Position numbers and translations under genes: made by a program
Assembly: GCA_032622095.1 (NCBI GenBank)
Contig: CP136069.1
Span: 171,484,394-171,548,393, forward strand
Length of the DNA stretch: 64,000 bases
Reading direction: 5' to 3'
Source of the DNA: Siphonodentalium dalli
Taxonomy: Eukaryota > Mollusca > Scaphopoda > Gadilida > Siphonodentaliidae
In this document: positions 44,801 to 55,769 of the stretch, one piece after another
Layout: each line of letters begins with the position of its first letter
Position numbering within the stretch: the stretch's first letter is position 1
Notes under the pieces: generated by a model
Told to the model about the DNA's origin: nothing
The model's database searches: none
The model's input: the letters and a program-made list of their open reading frames with translations, nothing else

Positions 44801-47800
44801 TTGTTTAAACATATTTATTTCCAATCTAAAATTAACATATATATATTAAATAAATTCAAACAAAAAGCAATATAATAATATACATAAATGACTAATGATT
44901 ATAGAGGGGATTAAACAACAAGCCCAAGATATTATGTTAGTTTGTGTGTGGTTCAAAGGGGCCAAAGTGGCATTGTCGGTTCCAGAAATGGGAGTTCGAA
45001 GATGGATGGTCACCAAAATCGATAAACGGAGTGGCGCCGTTTGAATCAGTGTGGGTGGAAATAAGGCATCAAATTTTTAAATTGTTCTGTTGCGTGCTAA
45101 CTGTAACCCAATCCACACCCATTAATTCAGTGTGGTTACGTTGCGTGCGCGGACATTCGTACCTTAATTAACCCTTTACCCAACAAACCGGCCAAAACGG
45201 GCAAATAAAGCTTCAACAGCCTAAAATATCTTCGGTCTGTCTCAATAGAACCATACAAATATGGATATCATTGGAATCGGCTCCTTGACCACATTGTGAT
45301 AGTTACAGTTATGCCCTGTGCCAATGCATTATCTTATATATGCGAGTCGACCATAGGTCGCCTCGCATATATAAGAGAATGCATTGGCCTAAAAAAACTT
45401 TTTACCATTTTTTCTTACATTCTTTAACAATTTTATAATTTTTAATGTGTTAAGCCAATGCATTCTCTTATATATGCGAGGCGACCTATGGTCGACTCGC
45501 ATATATAAGAGAATGCATTGGCACAGGGCCGTTCTGTTACAGACTTACAGACTGAATATCCGCAATACGAGCAAGGTATTCGTGGTTTAAAGTGGCACAG
45601 TCGGAGTCAGTGATGATTCTTGGTGATGTAAAACAAAATGCTACCACGCTCTCTATGTATGCAATGTGGATTATATTTCATCTAATGGTATAATATATAG
45701 TTACCAAAATGGCGCTGTCCGGAATTGGCGGTATTCACGGCGCCTGAATCGGGAATGGGGGTTCTGGGAACAATTAATGTTAAGTAATCGGCTCATTCGT
45801 TTGTATCGATTAAGAAAACATAGATACATAGCGACTTCGCGTGTGCATACATGTAGTTGTTACAGACGATAAACATATCATAGTTTTCGTTACTTTTTGA
45901 CATGGGAAACGCCTGGTACACCTGTATGTTAGTCTTATATGTATTTGCGAATGGCTGTATGTTTGTCGGCTATAGCCATTGACGGAAGACAATACGTACC
46001 AGGGCCCTATACTATAGAACACATTTATTGTAATCACAAGCTTCTGTGGGGCACACAAAAGGTGTCGGTTACCATAGACCTCCACTCTTATTCTAACATT
46101 GAAAGGCGACTTCTTGTAATGCCGCGTTCACATGCATGGTGACCAATAAAATAATAGGTTTTCCACATGTGACTTGATTGACCAATGAGCAAAAATGATT
46201 CCTCTGAGACACTCATTTATATGTTATCGCTAGTGCATGGGTAATCCGTGTTCAATTTGATTAGTGGTAATCGATATCCTTTAAATAATCGCTCAGTGAG
46301 TACACCGCAACCGTTCGTGCATTGTGTTATATTTCGTCAATGGTTATCGTCTGTTCCAACAATTCTAGTTGTACGATGTATTTCAATTTCTAGTTTGGTT
46401 GTCATTCAGAATCGCTGGGGTATTCTATTGATAATATGTACAAGAGACGTAACTAGAGGGTCTCAGGTGCATGTTTAATCTCCAAGTTGTGTACCCACAA
46501 AGGAGACCCTCTAACAACGTCCCTGCACGAATGTCATAATTGGGCAATATATACTCCAATACAGACTTTAGGTTGTTTGCCACGAGACAACCGCTTGATT
46601 GCCGCAGTGCGAATGCCATTCTGATCAAACCCAATCACACATCGAGCACACGGGTATAATCTACCCTATTACAATAAAGTGGTATGTTGCACTTGACGCC
46701 TCCTGTGTACCTCCCGTAACATTGTGATTACAATTATTATGGTCCATAGTATAGGCCCCAGGGGAGAATTGTACGAGGAAGATAATGGTGAACGCGTAAA
46801 GGCTTATAAAATGAAGCTGTCTGAACAATGGGTGAACAATGGGAGATACACCAAATTCGATGGAAATATTTTTGTCGCCAATTTCTAACAAATATATAGC
46901 TATATCCTTGATATGAGGAGTTTTATTGTTTTGTTTAAAGATACAACTTGGTGTCGACCGAGTTAGGGGTGGGGATGGGAGGGGTACGCCAAAAATAATA
47001 AAGAATTATTTGTCGCCGATTTTTACAAAACGTATATGTAGTCACAAACGGCCATGATATAGGGAATCTAACTGTATTGTATAACGATACATAGAGAGAG
47101 GGCGAGAGAGAGACGAATAGAAATCATGTACATGTATTTCAGGTATATCAAGCAACAATAAAAGGCGGGGTTGTGCCTGGGAGGCACATCAAAATTCAAG
47201 GAATCCCAAAAGCAGGCACCAGGTAAGAAAGGAAATACAGATGCATACCTGTGTGCTACATGTTATTTAATGGTGTCATCAATGGAACACCTCGTCCAGG
47301 TTAACAAATAGCAAAAGAGAATACAGTAGATATTATCATTAACATAATTTTAAAAAAAAGCACATAAAACTGGCAGAACACGACGTCATTCCCATATACA
47401 TGTTTGAATTGAATGAAGTGATTGAAACAGTTGTTAATGGATACATTGCCGTGTTTGTTTATCACGATTTAAAGGTACTGTTGGCCTTGGCGCTGGGTAT
47501 CCTGTGAAAATATTTCCACCCGTCAAAAACCGCCACAAACAGAAAGAACAACAAAATGTAGACAGACTTTGTCCGTATACAAATACTAAATATCGCATAA
47601 ACAGTATATTATTGTCATATTTTTTACCATTCTTATGTAAACAAAAGCATAAAAAGTAACTTTTCTGGTGTTTGTTTATATTATGATGGTAAACATAAAG
47701 AGCGTTCTTTGTGGGTGAATTCCTGATATGGAACGAATAAAGAGCGTTTATGCCATTTGTGTGTGATTAGCCAGCAGCATTGTTTTGTCTTCTGTAACAC

Positions 47801-50800
47801 AATCAGGCTCTTGCTTAGGTAAAATATAGTAAATCTTTATGATAACATGCTGTTTACGCGATGGTCATGGTATATATGAACGAAACTGTATGCGTTTTAA
47901 TGTTTTTCTGTTTACGGTGATTGGAACAAATATGAATATTGTCGACAACTAAGGCCTCACGTGCCTTTAACGAGTAAATAAGTACAAATATGCGTACATA
48001 TATCTCATACATTATATTTTCTGAAATGCTCCCATGGATGTTGTTGGAATTTTAAGTAATATAAGTTAAATTCTATGCAAAGCATCAGGTACTCGATAAC
48101 TCACTTAGGGACGTTCTTCTTGATTGTTTATTAGCAAAGCCAACAGTTAAGTTGGAACATGCAATAACATATATACATACTATACACAAGGCACACATAA
48201 CATATAAGTCATATCAATAAAAATACATACACACACAATTATATTGTAATCCATGATGCCATTTACATTAGAGTAGTATCCTTTTTAAAGACAGTTTTAT
48301 AAATATGCATACTTTTTTAAGAAGGCTCAAATATTCAATTGAGAGCAAACGATGAAATTTATTCCTGTTAGGGTTCGTCTTCGTTCACACATTGCAATTG
48401 GTTATTTCGCCTGATATGCACTGTGTAGGAACTGTTACATCGGAAATCATTCTAACGCCGATTTGTGATGGTTATTGACTGATTTGTGACGGTTCCTGAT
48501 GATCCAAATTATACCTTTTCGCGAGTTTTTGACAGTTAAAACGCAATTTTTGAGCCATCTAGGTGATAATTCAATTAGTTTTTCCATTCCCCTCATAATC
48601 TATGGTCCTAAAACAACTTGATATCTCGATCGGTTATCTCCCGATCGAGTTAGTTCTCTCCCAATTTAATCGGTTCTGTCCGGGAAATACGATGACTATT
48701 AACTGGAAGTAAACGTGAAAATAACCAAGTGAGCACAACGAAATGTCAATTATGTTGAATTTACACCACTTCTGATCAATTACGGTGAGTTACACTGTCT
48801 TCTTATATATAATTATGTGTCAACAGTATAGTAACAGAATCAATCGTTCCCCTTATTGTGACGCAAAGCATGCAATTTGACATAAATGGTCAATGTGAAC
48901 TGCGAAGACTGATTCTTTCCCCAACAAACCAATCATAATGATCGACTGATTCAAAAAGGCCGCCACTTTTTTTCAATATGGCCGCCACTTTGTTTTCAAA
49001 ATGGTCGCATTTTTCAGCTTGTATTAAACTTATACGAACCACGTGACTTCCATTCCTTATTCGAACATGGCCGCCGCCCATGCAGAGGGGTTCAAATGGG
49101 TGACCCATGCAATTTATCGGTTCCTTTATATATTAAGGTCAAACAAAGGGTGCTGTAAGTTCCCCCCCCCAAGACGTCTTAAAGAGTCACCACAAACCCC
49201 ACCCGATCCAAAATTGACGGCGGTTAACTGAATTTGGATCGGGGGGGGGGGGGGTTATGGTGTATTGTGGACACATGTTTTAATTTAATTTTGTCCACAG
49301 TTGTCATTTCACCTTGAGGCAGTATGAATGCTAAAGTGAGTGCGAGTCGATTTAGCCAGTCCGTGTACCGGTATATAGTTTGTAATTAAGTTCGTTTTAA
49401 CTCTATTTTGGGCTTACTTGTGCAATTTGGGTTATTTATATAAATGCTTCGTATACAAATTAGGAGCTAAGTATATACGAACGTATTATCATTTCACTCG
49501 ATGATAATTTGGATGGTTCGAGTGGAATAAAAACTATATTTAATAAAATTAAATAAATACACATAAAACATGGTCTATTCCCAATATGTTGGTGCACAAC
49601 TCCATGACAAAACATCACAAATTAATTTAAAAAGATTCTGTGCTTATTGCTTGGTTGTTTTATTTGATCAGTCGTTCCTTGTCTACGTATTACATAGTTT
49701 TTTTTTGTTATTAAATAACATTTGATATTTTAATTTGATTTATTTCATTATTTATTCCTATGGGATCAAAATGGTTGGAAACTAAAAATTGTAATCAGAT
49801 GTAATCGAAAAGTAATAAGTTACATTTTACTAAAGTAATTGTAATCGTAATTTGAAGAAAAACTGTATTCATAATCGTAATCATGTAAATCAAAAGTAAT
49901 TGTAATCATCATTATCGCCGTCACCACCGTTATCAACGATGACAACTGCAAATGAATACGTGAGCTATTGTATATGTTTGCAGCTTCAGTGTTGTCCTGA
50001 GGTCCAATAACTACCAAATGACAGATTCGGCAATCCGTGTGACGGCATCGATAGAAAATGGAAAAATAGTTTACCGACGGGAAGAGGATGACATCACAAT
50101 TCCGAAGATTTCGTTTCCATATCTAAGATTTGCAGCCGGAACTCCATTTTCAATTGACATGTATATCCACAGCAGCTATATACAGGTTTGATTTCGTCGT
50201 GTATAACTTGAGCCAATGAGGATGCGAATGCTCTAATAACTCAATCATTAAAGGCACGTGCGGCCTTAATTGTCGAAAATATTCATATTTGTTCCAAACA
50301 CCGTAAACAGAAAAACAGTAAAACGCATACAGTTCCGTTCATATATACCATGATCATCACGTAAACAGCATGTTATCATAAAGATCTACTATATTTTACC
50401 TAAGCAAGAGCCTGATTGTGTTACAGAAGACAACACAATGCTACTGGCTAATCACACACAAATGGCATAAACGCTCTTTTTTAGTTCCATATCAGGTATT
50501 CACCAACAAAGAACGCTCTTTATGTTTACCATCATAATATAAACAAACACCAGAAAAGTAACTTTTTACGCTTTTGTTTACATAACAATGGTCAAACATA
50601 TGACCATAACACACTGTTTATGCGATATTTCTTATTTGTATACGGACAAAGTCTATCTACATTTTGATGTTCTTTCTGTTTGTGGCGGGTTTTGACGGGT
50701 GGAGATATTTTCACAGGATACCCACCGCCAAGGCCAACCGTGTCTTTAATTGACATGACATAAGAGTCGACGTAGATGTACAATATTCATCGCCATCGTT

Positions 50801-52116
50801 ATCTTCCTTTTTACGTCATCTTCATCATCACCATCATCATCATTATCATCATCATTGTCATCACCATCACCATCGTTATCATCATAGTCATCATGAGCAT
50901 CGTCATCATCACCATTGTCATCATCATCATCATTATCATCATCATCATCATCATCACCATCGTCGTCAAGAAAACCGGATAGATGCAATGCCGGATAGCA
51001 TCAATTCTTATCCGGTGAAGTATAAACACTCTATTTTTATCAATAACCGACTAAAGCGGATAGGATCTTAGTCCGCTAATGTATAAAAAAACCTAAGATC
51101 ACACTACACGTTCATTCGGCGTTACGTGTAGAGAAAACGCACAACCGAATATGTATGCAATAACCTCGGAGGCGAGTGGTATGCGGTCATTGGATGCAAT
51201 TGCTTTTATAAACATGACCGGATATGTATGTGGATGGATTGTCACACATCGCGTACACGGTTTCCTAAGCGATATGCACTTAGATGTACATGTATCATAT
51301 TGTAGAGTTATCAACATCGACTACCGTGATCCAGATTGATGCTAAATAATACAGTGATTACAGTCACGCATATATGGAAATATCACGCGTTATAACGCGC
51401 GTATTTATTTTGTTTTGTTTTTGTTTTTGTTTTTTTTACAAACCTAGATTGAACTAATTTTAAATTGATCGGTTACATAGTCCTACGAATATTTTGCTCG
51501 AATTGTTTGTAAAATGACAATTTAAGAAGAACACTTATATTTCACGTTACAGCATCACTTTTTCCAATAGCTAAATCAGAACACATAAACGTCATAGCAT
51601 AACATGACTTCTCATCGGGATTGTCAGACTTGGAATTTCATACTGCACTCATGCACCCCCTTGCCTTGAACAACATAAACATTCCGAGGTGGGAAAATTC
51701 CACTTGCACTAGGTTGGGTTAGAATTTCCAATTGGTACCTCGAGCTTTCCAACTAATGAAATCTACCACATCCTGGGGTGATCAAAAGTAGGAAATTATT
51801 CGATTGTAGTTCCTAAACAACAAATTTCACATTAATTACATGCTTGAGATACCAAACTATATATCAGAAAAAATCTAACCTAATTTTGGTTTGAAATGTC
51901 CTAGAAATGTTGTTTCTGACATGAACTGTCCAATGTTGGAAACTTATATACAATCCATCCCTGTCGCTACACCCCTGAGATCATTTCTCGTCATTGTAGG
52001 TTGATATCGATGGTCGGCTCAATTACCAGTTCACGGACATGCACCCAGAATTCACCACCATGGATGTGATCTCATTCATGGGTGACGTCACAGTTCAGCG
52101 GATTGTATTCGAATGA
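41508..52116 (+). CDS. PAN/apple-galectin secreted protein, five-exon model
   Basis: Exons 41508-41852, 43362-43415 (least certain), 47143-47222, 49984-50185 and 52000-52116 join in frame to 798 nt, 265 residues plus stop; intron phases are 0, 0, 2, 0. Residues 1-22 form a signal peptide. Residues about 30-110 form a PAN/apple-like module with cysteines 34, 59, 63, 69, 86 and 98. The C-terminal 132 residues read as one galectin domain: GGVVPGRHIKIQG, FSVVLRSNN, ISFPYLRFAAGTPFSI, VDIDGRLNYQF and FMGDVTVQRIVFE follow the galectin strand order. The classic H-x-N-x-R, V-x-N and W-x-x-E residues are absent, so beta-galactoside binding is doubtful. A secreted or surface recognition role is inferred from domains only. 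PAN and galectin exons could belong to two genes, but strand and phase agree. Confidence 0.65.
42030..42800 (+). repeat. Intron 1 repeats: GTTGGAAA-rich fragments and degenerate tandem repeat
   Basis: At 42670-42760 the words GTTGGAAA, TTTCCAAC, CCAACAGTTGGAAA and GGTTCCAACC alternate, resembling fragments at 51640-51960 and 55770-56290. At about 42200-42520 a diverged repeat of roughly 130 bp recurs (ACACCACTGCATTGATCTGG-like and ACCCAGCACTGCTGTGGTCA-like halves, each followed by CTAAAAT). The reading frame at 42368-42685 lies in this repeat and is not supported as coding. Confidence 0.4.
43362..43415 (+). CDS. Exon 2 (tentative): 18-codon linker
   Basis: Acceptor CACATTGGCAG and donor GTTAGT bound 54 nt that read VLGRPDTHVLDLDPSSKS with phase 0 at both ends, so the exon can be included or skipped without changing frame. 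Composition is hydrophilic, as expected of a linker. Support is only splice signals and frame; RNA evidence would decide. Confidence 0.35.
43488..43588. repeat. Small foldback in intron
   Basis: The left arm GGAGTACCTGGAGATTTAAT, then ACCTGGAT (43488-43515), pairs imperfectly with ATCCAGGTATTAAATTTC, then TATGTACCCC (43562-43588), around a loop of about 47 nt. No target duplication is obvious. Confidence 0.55.
43589..45167. other. Intron sequence without a supported gene
   Basis: Low-complexity AT-rich intron. A 109-codon open frame at 44026-44355 has a plausible amino-acid mix but begins with TTG and shows no recognised domain or clear splice donor. Diffuse copies of a word like GGTTTAAAGTGGCA with TGTCGG occur near 44575, 44635, 44950 and 45580, suggesting an old degenerate repeat. 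Confidence 0.35.
45168..45528 (+). mobile_element. TTAA element with paired hairpins, copy 1 (right end lost)
   Basis: It opens TTAA then CCCTTTACCCAACAAACCGG and is nearly identical to 56455-56822 along its left 145 bp. Two hairpins, 45320-45388 and 45454-45522, each have 33-nt arms and a 3-nt loop; the second carries the inverted version of the first centre. After GGCACAGGG at 45528 the sequence departs from copy 2, so the right terminal repeat and TTAA are missing. CCCTTT ends and TTAA sites fit a piggyBac-like MITE. Confidence 0.7.
46003..46768. repeat. Inverted repeat pair in intron 2
   Basis: CCAGGGCCCTATACTATAGA and TTGTAATCACAA at 46003-46080 recur inverted at 46690-46768, where the minus strand reads CTGGGGCCTATACTATGGAC and TTGTAATCACAA. 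Spacing is about 610 bp. Between them a second, smaller foldback pairs 46446-46464 with 46503-46521 (AGAGGGTCTC/GAGACCCTCT). Arms are roughly 75-80% alike by eye. Confidence 0.5.
47143..47222 (+). CDS. Exon 3: first galectin strands
   Basis: Acceptor ATGTATTTCAG and donor GTAAGAAAG enclose 80 nt reading VYQATIKGGVVPGRHIKIQG, then IPKAGT, the usual N-terminal galectin pattern (G-x-x-x-P-G-x-x-I-x-I-x-G). It ends with AG of a split codon; the C that opens the next exon completes AGC (Ser), giving GTS-FSVVL. The phase 2 intron agrees on both sides. Confidence 0.7.
47469..47970 (+). mobile_element. TTAA MITE family R1, copy 1
   Basis: TTAA flanks both sides. The terminal repeats are degenerate on the left (AGGTACTGTTGGCCTT) and better on the right (minus strand AGGCACGTGAGGCCTT). 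The interior, about 490 bp, is close to copies at 60942-61443 (same strand) and 50248-50749 (opposite strand). Contains two direct TAAAGAGCGTT words at 47696 and 47738. Lies in the intron between galectin exons 3 and 4. No coding capacity. Confidence 0.75.
47971..49983. other. Rest of galectin intron 3, no gene seen
   Basis: AT-rich single-copy sequence. Notable only: a CA-rich patch near 48195-48240, a run of 10 C at about 49155, a run of about 14 G at 49240-49254, and GATCCAAAATT facing AATTTGGATC at 49204-49241, a small inverted repeat just before the G run. Short open frames here lack domain or splice support. Confidence 0.4.
49984..50185 (+). CDS. Exon 4: central galectin strands
   Basis: Acceptor TATGTTTGCAG. 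The frame reads FSVVLRSNNYQMTDSAIRV, and later ISFPYLRFAAGTPFSIDMYI, matching the core galectin strands. Positions that normally bind galactose are replaced: the HFNPR-like stretch is IRVTASIEN, and no Trp lies before the FPY segment. The exon ends CAG before GTTTGA, a weaker donor, after a complete codon. Confidence 0.75.
50248..50749 (-). mobile_element. TTAA MITE family R1, copy 2
   Basis: TTAA at 50248-50251 and 50746-50749. Terminal repeats AGGCACGTGCGGCCTTAATT on the left and a diverged version on the right (minus strand AGACACGGTTGGCCTT). It is the reverse complement of copies 1 and 3 throughout its length. Inserted in the intron between galectin exons 4 and 5. Confidence 0.78.
50815..50969 (+). 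repeat. ATC/CAT trinucleotide microsatellite
   Basis: About 155 bp of imperfect CAT repeats with CAC, CGT and AGT interruptions. All three frames on each strand stay open, producing spurious poly-Asp, poly-Ile and poly-Met reading frames. Confidence 0.85.
51640..51960. repeat. Degenerate TTCCAACT-rich repeat, intron 4
   Basis: Phrases AATTTCCAATTGGTACCTCG, AGCTTTCCAACTAATGAAAT and CATGAACTGTCCAATGTTGG follow the same order as in 55770-56290 (ACTTTCCAATTGATACCTCA, then CATGAACTTCCAACTGCAG), so these are old copies of one interspersed repeat. Ends cannot be fixed by eye. Confidence 0.45.
52000..52116 (+). CDS. Exon 5: C-terminal galectin strands and stop
   Basis: Acceptor CTCGTCATTGTAG, phase 0. 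It reads VDIDGRLNYQFTDMHP, then FMGDVTVQRIVFE and TGA. The V-x-x-D/N-G and the L/F-x-G-D-V ending are typical of the last galectin strands, and the protein stops right at the domain end, as in most single-CRD galectins. Confidence 0.75.
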   Translation, partial: VDIDGRLNYQFTDMHPEFTTMDVISFMGDVTVQRIVFE

Positions 52117-52194
52117 CTTTCGAAGACTGGATAGTTCAAATCTATGAAATCAAGTAATCAATGTATATGTTCTGGAACCTTCAAATTAACTCTT

Positions 52195-52480
52195 TCTTTA
52201 CTAAATACTCATTGACGTGTATTTCCATTTGGGCATGTGCAGATAATAAGTTCAACAAGCGACCATAGGTCGTTTGTTGAACTTATTATACGAACATTTC
52301 CAACAATGAATATGAATTCTTCTGAAATTGTCATGTTGTCTGACTGTCATCTGCTCATGCATGTATCCTTAACATCAATCTGAATGAATGTTAGACCGTT
52401 CCCATGTATACTTGTATAACTGAGTGTGAGAATCCACTCAGGTTAGAAAGGGTTAATGCGACACATAATTAAACCTTGTT
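52195..52480 (+). repeat. Interspersed repeat R6 with strong hairpin
   Basis: ATAATAAGTTCAACAAGCGA, then CC (52243-52264), loop ATA, and the near-perfect complement (52268-52289) form a 22-bp stem with one G-T type mismatch. Flanking words GAACATTTCCAACAATGAAT and TTAGACCGTTCCCATGTATA are matched in order near 62102-62220, a diverged second copy. Confidence 0.5.
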
Positions 52481-53057
52481 ATTGTCTGCATTTATCAGGT
52501 TCCGAGAAACCAAAAAATTTGGTCGATAATACATGAAATGCATAATACAAAATACATGTACATGTGTGTGTGAACATCGGATCAACTTGATGAAATGAAT
52601 ATTATCTCGTTGAAGAGAAAATAAGACTCCTCTAATTAAAGCATGTAACGTTAAGGATCGTTAACTTTGTTGTCCAGATTGGCCTTACATGTATGGCAAT
52701 AATGAGGGTGTGTGCATTAAGTTCAAAACAGCTAATGACTGTTATCACTAATTAATTTCAAAGGCGCGACACTTTGTATCTGTCAACCTTATAATTTCCA
52801 TCTTCACCTCATTGAGGAACAAACAAACTTCCCAACTTTTGGAAACTTAATTGTATCTTTTGTTAGTCTGAATTGAAGTTTCTACGTACTTTTCGGCATC
52901 TTTTCATAACAGGAATATGATAAATGCGAGCAATTACTTTAGGGTCGATTTGTGGACAGAACATTATGAATTGCGGTAAGACGTCCACACGAGATAGAAC
53001 GAGAACATGTTCTTGCACAATCCATCTCGATATTTTTCCGAATAAAAAAAAACGTTT
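52481..53057. other. Intergenic, no gene seen
   Basis: Downstream flank of the galectin gene. I could not place a convincing polyadenylation signal close to the stop codon at 52116. No repeats stand out. Confidence 0.3.
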
Positions 53058-53330
53058 GGCAGCTGGATATTTTCGGAATAATGGAAGACCGGAATAAAAC
53101 AAAAACGCATGGGAGCTGGATACTTTATGAATAATGAAAGACCGGAATAAGAAAAACGCCTGGCAGCTGGATACTTTCGGAATAATGGAAGATCGGAATA
53201 AAAACCGATTGGCAGCTGGATCGTTTCGGAATAATGGAAGACTGGAATAAAAAGCCGCCTGGGAGCTGGATACTTTCGGAATAATGGAAGATCGGAATAA
53301 AAAACCGCCTGGCAGCTGGATACTCCTGGA
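53058..53330 (-). repeat. About 50-bp minisatellite, five to six copies
   Basis: AGCTGGATACTTTCGGAATA, then ATGGAAGA and CGGAATAAAAA, recurs with starts at 53061, 53114, 53165, 53214, 53264 and 53314 (spacing 49-53 bp). The minus strand is open across the block from an ATG at 53369 with a hydrophobic start (MKFLLFVILITL) for 168 codons. Indels in the copies are not all multiples of three and the encoded repeat drifts, so I treat it as a minisatellite; a fast-evolving secreted peptide is the alternative. Confidence 0.6.
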
Positions 53331-54309
53331 ATGAAGTGTAATCAGGATAACAAACAGCAGAAATTTCATTTCATTTTATCCAACAAATAAAGCCACTTGG
53401 TCCGTGAAGTTTCCCAACCAAGCCGTAAATAGTTATGACGAGTTAGATCATGATTGATGGCGAGGGAATTTTTGCCCGTTTCCAGCTGGAGGTAAATGTC
53501 GGTGATTTGATATGTACGACCCAATCTCTAGTGACCATATCAGGTTGGGAATATAGGGTCGGAACCTGTATACTTTAAACTTACTGTATGTGAGGATTGG
53601 TTATATGCCAGAGTTACGCTCTTGACGACTCCACGCTGGTTATTTATTTTCGATTCACAACTTCCTAAAAAATATCTCTCGGACCTGGTCCTTGTAAACA
53701 TTTTCCAAATTGGATGAACTATATTTCCTCCAAACCATCAATATTTACTGAAAGTCAAACAACACACATAAGTGATTCCTGAAACGTTTTACAATAATAT
53801 ATGTAACAATTACAGCATAGACAGATTTTTTTTAAATGTCTGCATGTATACAACACGACTACAAACAATCCATACATATGTAACTATATTGTGATACCAG
53901 TTACGAAACTGAGGAGTTGCAACTGAAAAAAACACATCAATAACAAATTTTGGTAAAATAGCATAAAAAGAGCATTTTGTTTTTGTAAATTTTCCCATGG
54001 TACCAGCCAAAATAGATGTGTCACGTTTACCTATATAGATGCGTCACCAGTTAAGGGATGTTATGGTGCGGTTATGAATCTTATTATATGACTTATGTAT
54101 ATGTAATTCCACCCAAATCAAAAATCGGTTGGAAAGTGGCTGTGCCCATCAAGTATATATCCAGAGCATATGAAGCCGTATATAATCTTTCGTGCATTAG
54201 TAAACCTATCTTATACTTCCTTCCAAATTACTCGACAACATGCAATTGGAAGCTCGCTGATAGAACATGTTGGTAAATCAGTTCACGAATGACAATGTAT
54301 GACATCTCA
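53331..54309. other. Intergenic, no gene seen
   Basis: AT-rich single-copy sequence with only short unsupported open frames on both strands. No clear repeat boundary. Confidence 0.3.
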
Positions 54310-54660
54310 TCTATACTAATAAAACCCAATTGTTTTTGTTTGTCTATCTGTCAGGCTAGGCGACCAAACGACTGGACACTCATAGCTGAACATTTGTAGA
54401 CATGGATCAATTGACAAGGGAGTGTCATGAGGTAGGCGCCGTTGCCGTCATATGTCTTAAACGGCCACTAATAATTAATTTAACTAAATAATTAATTATA
54501 TACCCAAAATTATTGGGCTATGGGCGACCAAACGGTCGGAGCTGGAAATGTGTACACATGGGTTAATTGACCTTGTCAACGGAAACATGCGAAGTTGGCT
54601 AATTCAGCCTCACCCACTGCACATGCGCACCGCAAGTTTTATAAAGGGACGAGACTTCAT
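54310..54660 (+). mobile_element. Possible Helitron-like 5' end with two core copies
   Basis: TCTATACTAATAAAACCCAA, then TTGTTTTTGTTTGTCTATCT and GTC, is the type of TA-rich start plus GTTT/GTCT microsatellite seen in the satellite units. Two diverged monomers follow, each with GGCGACCAAACG, then ACATGGATCAATTGAC or ACATGGGTTAATTGAC, about 160 bp apart. A 3' hairpin with CTRR is not recognised, so the element may be truncated. Confidence 0.4.
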
Positions 54661-54937
54661 TTCTTTTGCGACAAATTAATTTAATACACAAAAATTTCAT
54701 CATTTCGACTACATTCATCCAAATAAGGCTCATCATGGCAATAATTTAGAACATATATGAATAATATTTAAATTAAGGCGTGAAATATGATTAGTTCATC
54801 AAGCAAAATGTATATATAAATGAGTATAATAATTTTTTATCACAGATACGCGCATCATGTGTTTGCACAGTGTTGATAAATGAAATGAGAGTATTTACAA
54901 ATAAATTATTGAAACATTATCAAAGTTTTGGCGAAGT

Positions 54938-55367
54938 TTAAAGGGGGACTGTACACTAAACCCGTTCATTTATGGGACAATCTCCTATTATACTCAACAA
55001 AATATATGCAACAAATGAATGGATGACTGTAAAATACACGCATGTGCTCCATGAACGATGTAAACACATTGTAGTTATAATGAAAATAGGTTATTATATA
55101 TTAGGCAGAATCATCTGAGTAATTTAAAGTGACCAATTCAATCTGTTCTGTTCAGAAACGACCGTTGGATAATGAAAATGAGTTTAGACTCCAATCATAC
55201 ATTCATTTAAATTACTATGACCATGTATTTTGCATCGTTCATAGAGCACATGAGTGTATTTGCACTCATCCATGACTCAAATGCATTCATTTGTTGCATA
55301 TAATTTGTTGACTGTAATATGAGATGGTCCCATAAATGGTCATATTTAGTGTACATTCCCCCTTTAA
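54938..55367. mobile_element. TTAA foldback MITE family R2, copy 1
   Basis: TTAA at 54938-54941 and 55364-55367 enclose terminal repeats AGGGGGACTGTACACTAAA and, inverted, AGGGGGAATGTACACTAAA. The inverted similarity continues through most of the element: TGGGACAATCTCCTATTATA and TGCAACAAATGAATG on the left reappear as TGGGACCATCTCATATTACA and TGCAACAAATGAATGCATTT on the opposite strand. The two halves therefore form a long imperfect hairpin. Confidence 0.78.
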
Positions 55368-55769
55368 TAAAGAGATATGAATATTCATGTTCACGTGCCC
55401 TGTAGTATCTCACAAAAACATTTCAATCACCCACTCTTTCTGCAATAAAATAGTACATTGTTTATCCTAACAATGAGCATTCCAACGTCAGTGTATGTGC
55501 AATATGCATGTAGATATATGATACTGCATGATCTAAACCAGTATGTAACGGTGTCCCGATTTGGGCAGCTGTCCATCTCAAACATGTACGTCATATTCAG
55601 ACTCATGCGGACCCACGCAATTCCGGTATTTGTTTATCACGTATAGTCCAGACCATGGTAAACATATGGACTTGAGTCCTTGGAATACGATTGTCATGGT
55701 GAATTCAGTGACGTGGTCTGATCTGAGAAGGTGTTTTTTTCGGTTTGTCCAGATGTCCCCATGAGAACT

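Noticed and set aside
45810-46142. Open frames on both strands around the 46-kb inverted repeat as exons
   Set aside because: They lie in one arm of an inverted pair, the two arms differ by indels, and no splice donor and acceptor give a consistent frame with the galectin exons.
50746-50988. Asp-rich, Ile-rich and Met-rich open frames
   Set aside because: All are translations of the CAT/ATG microsatellite in different frames.
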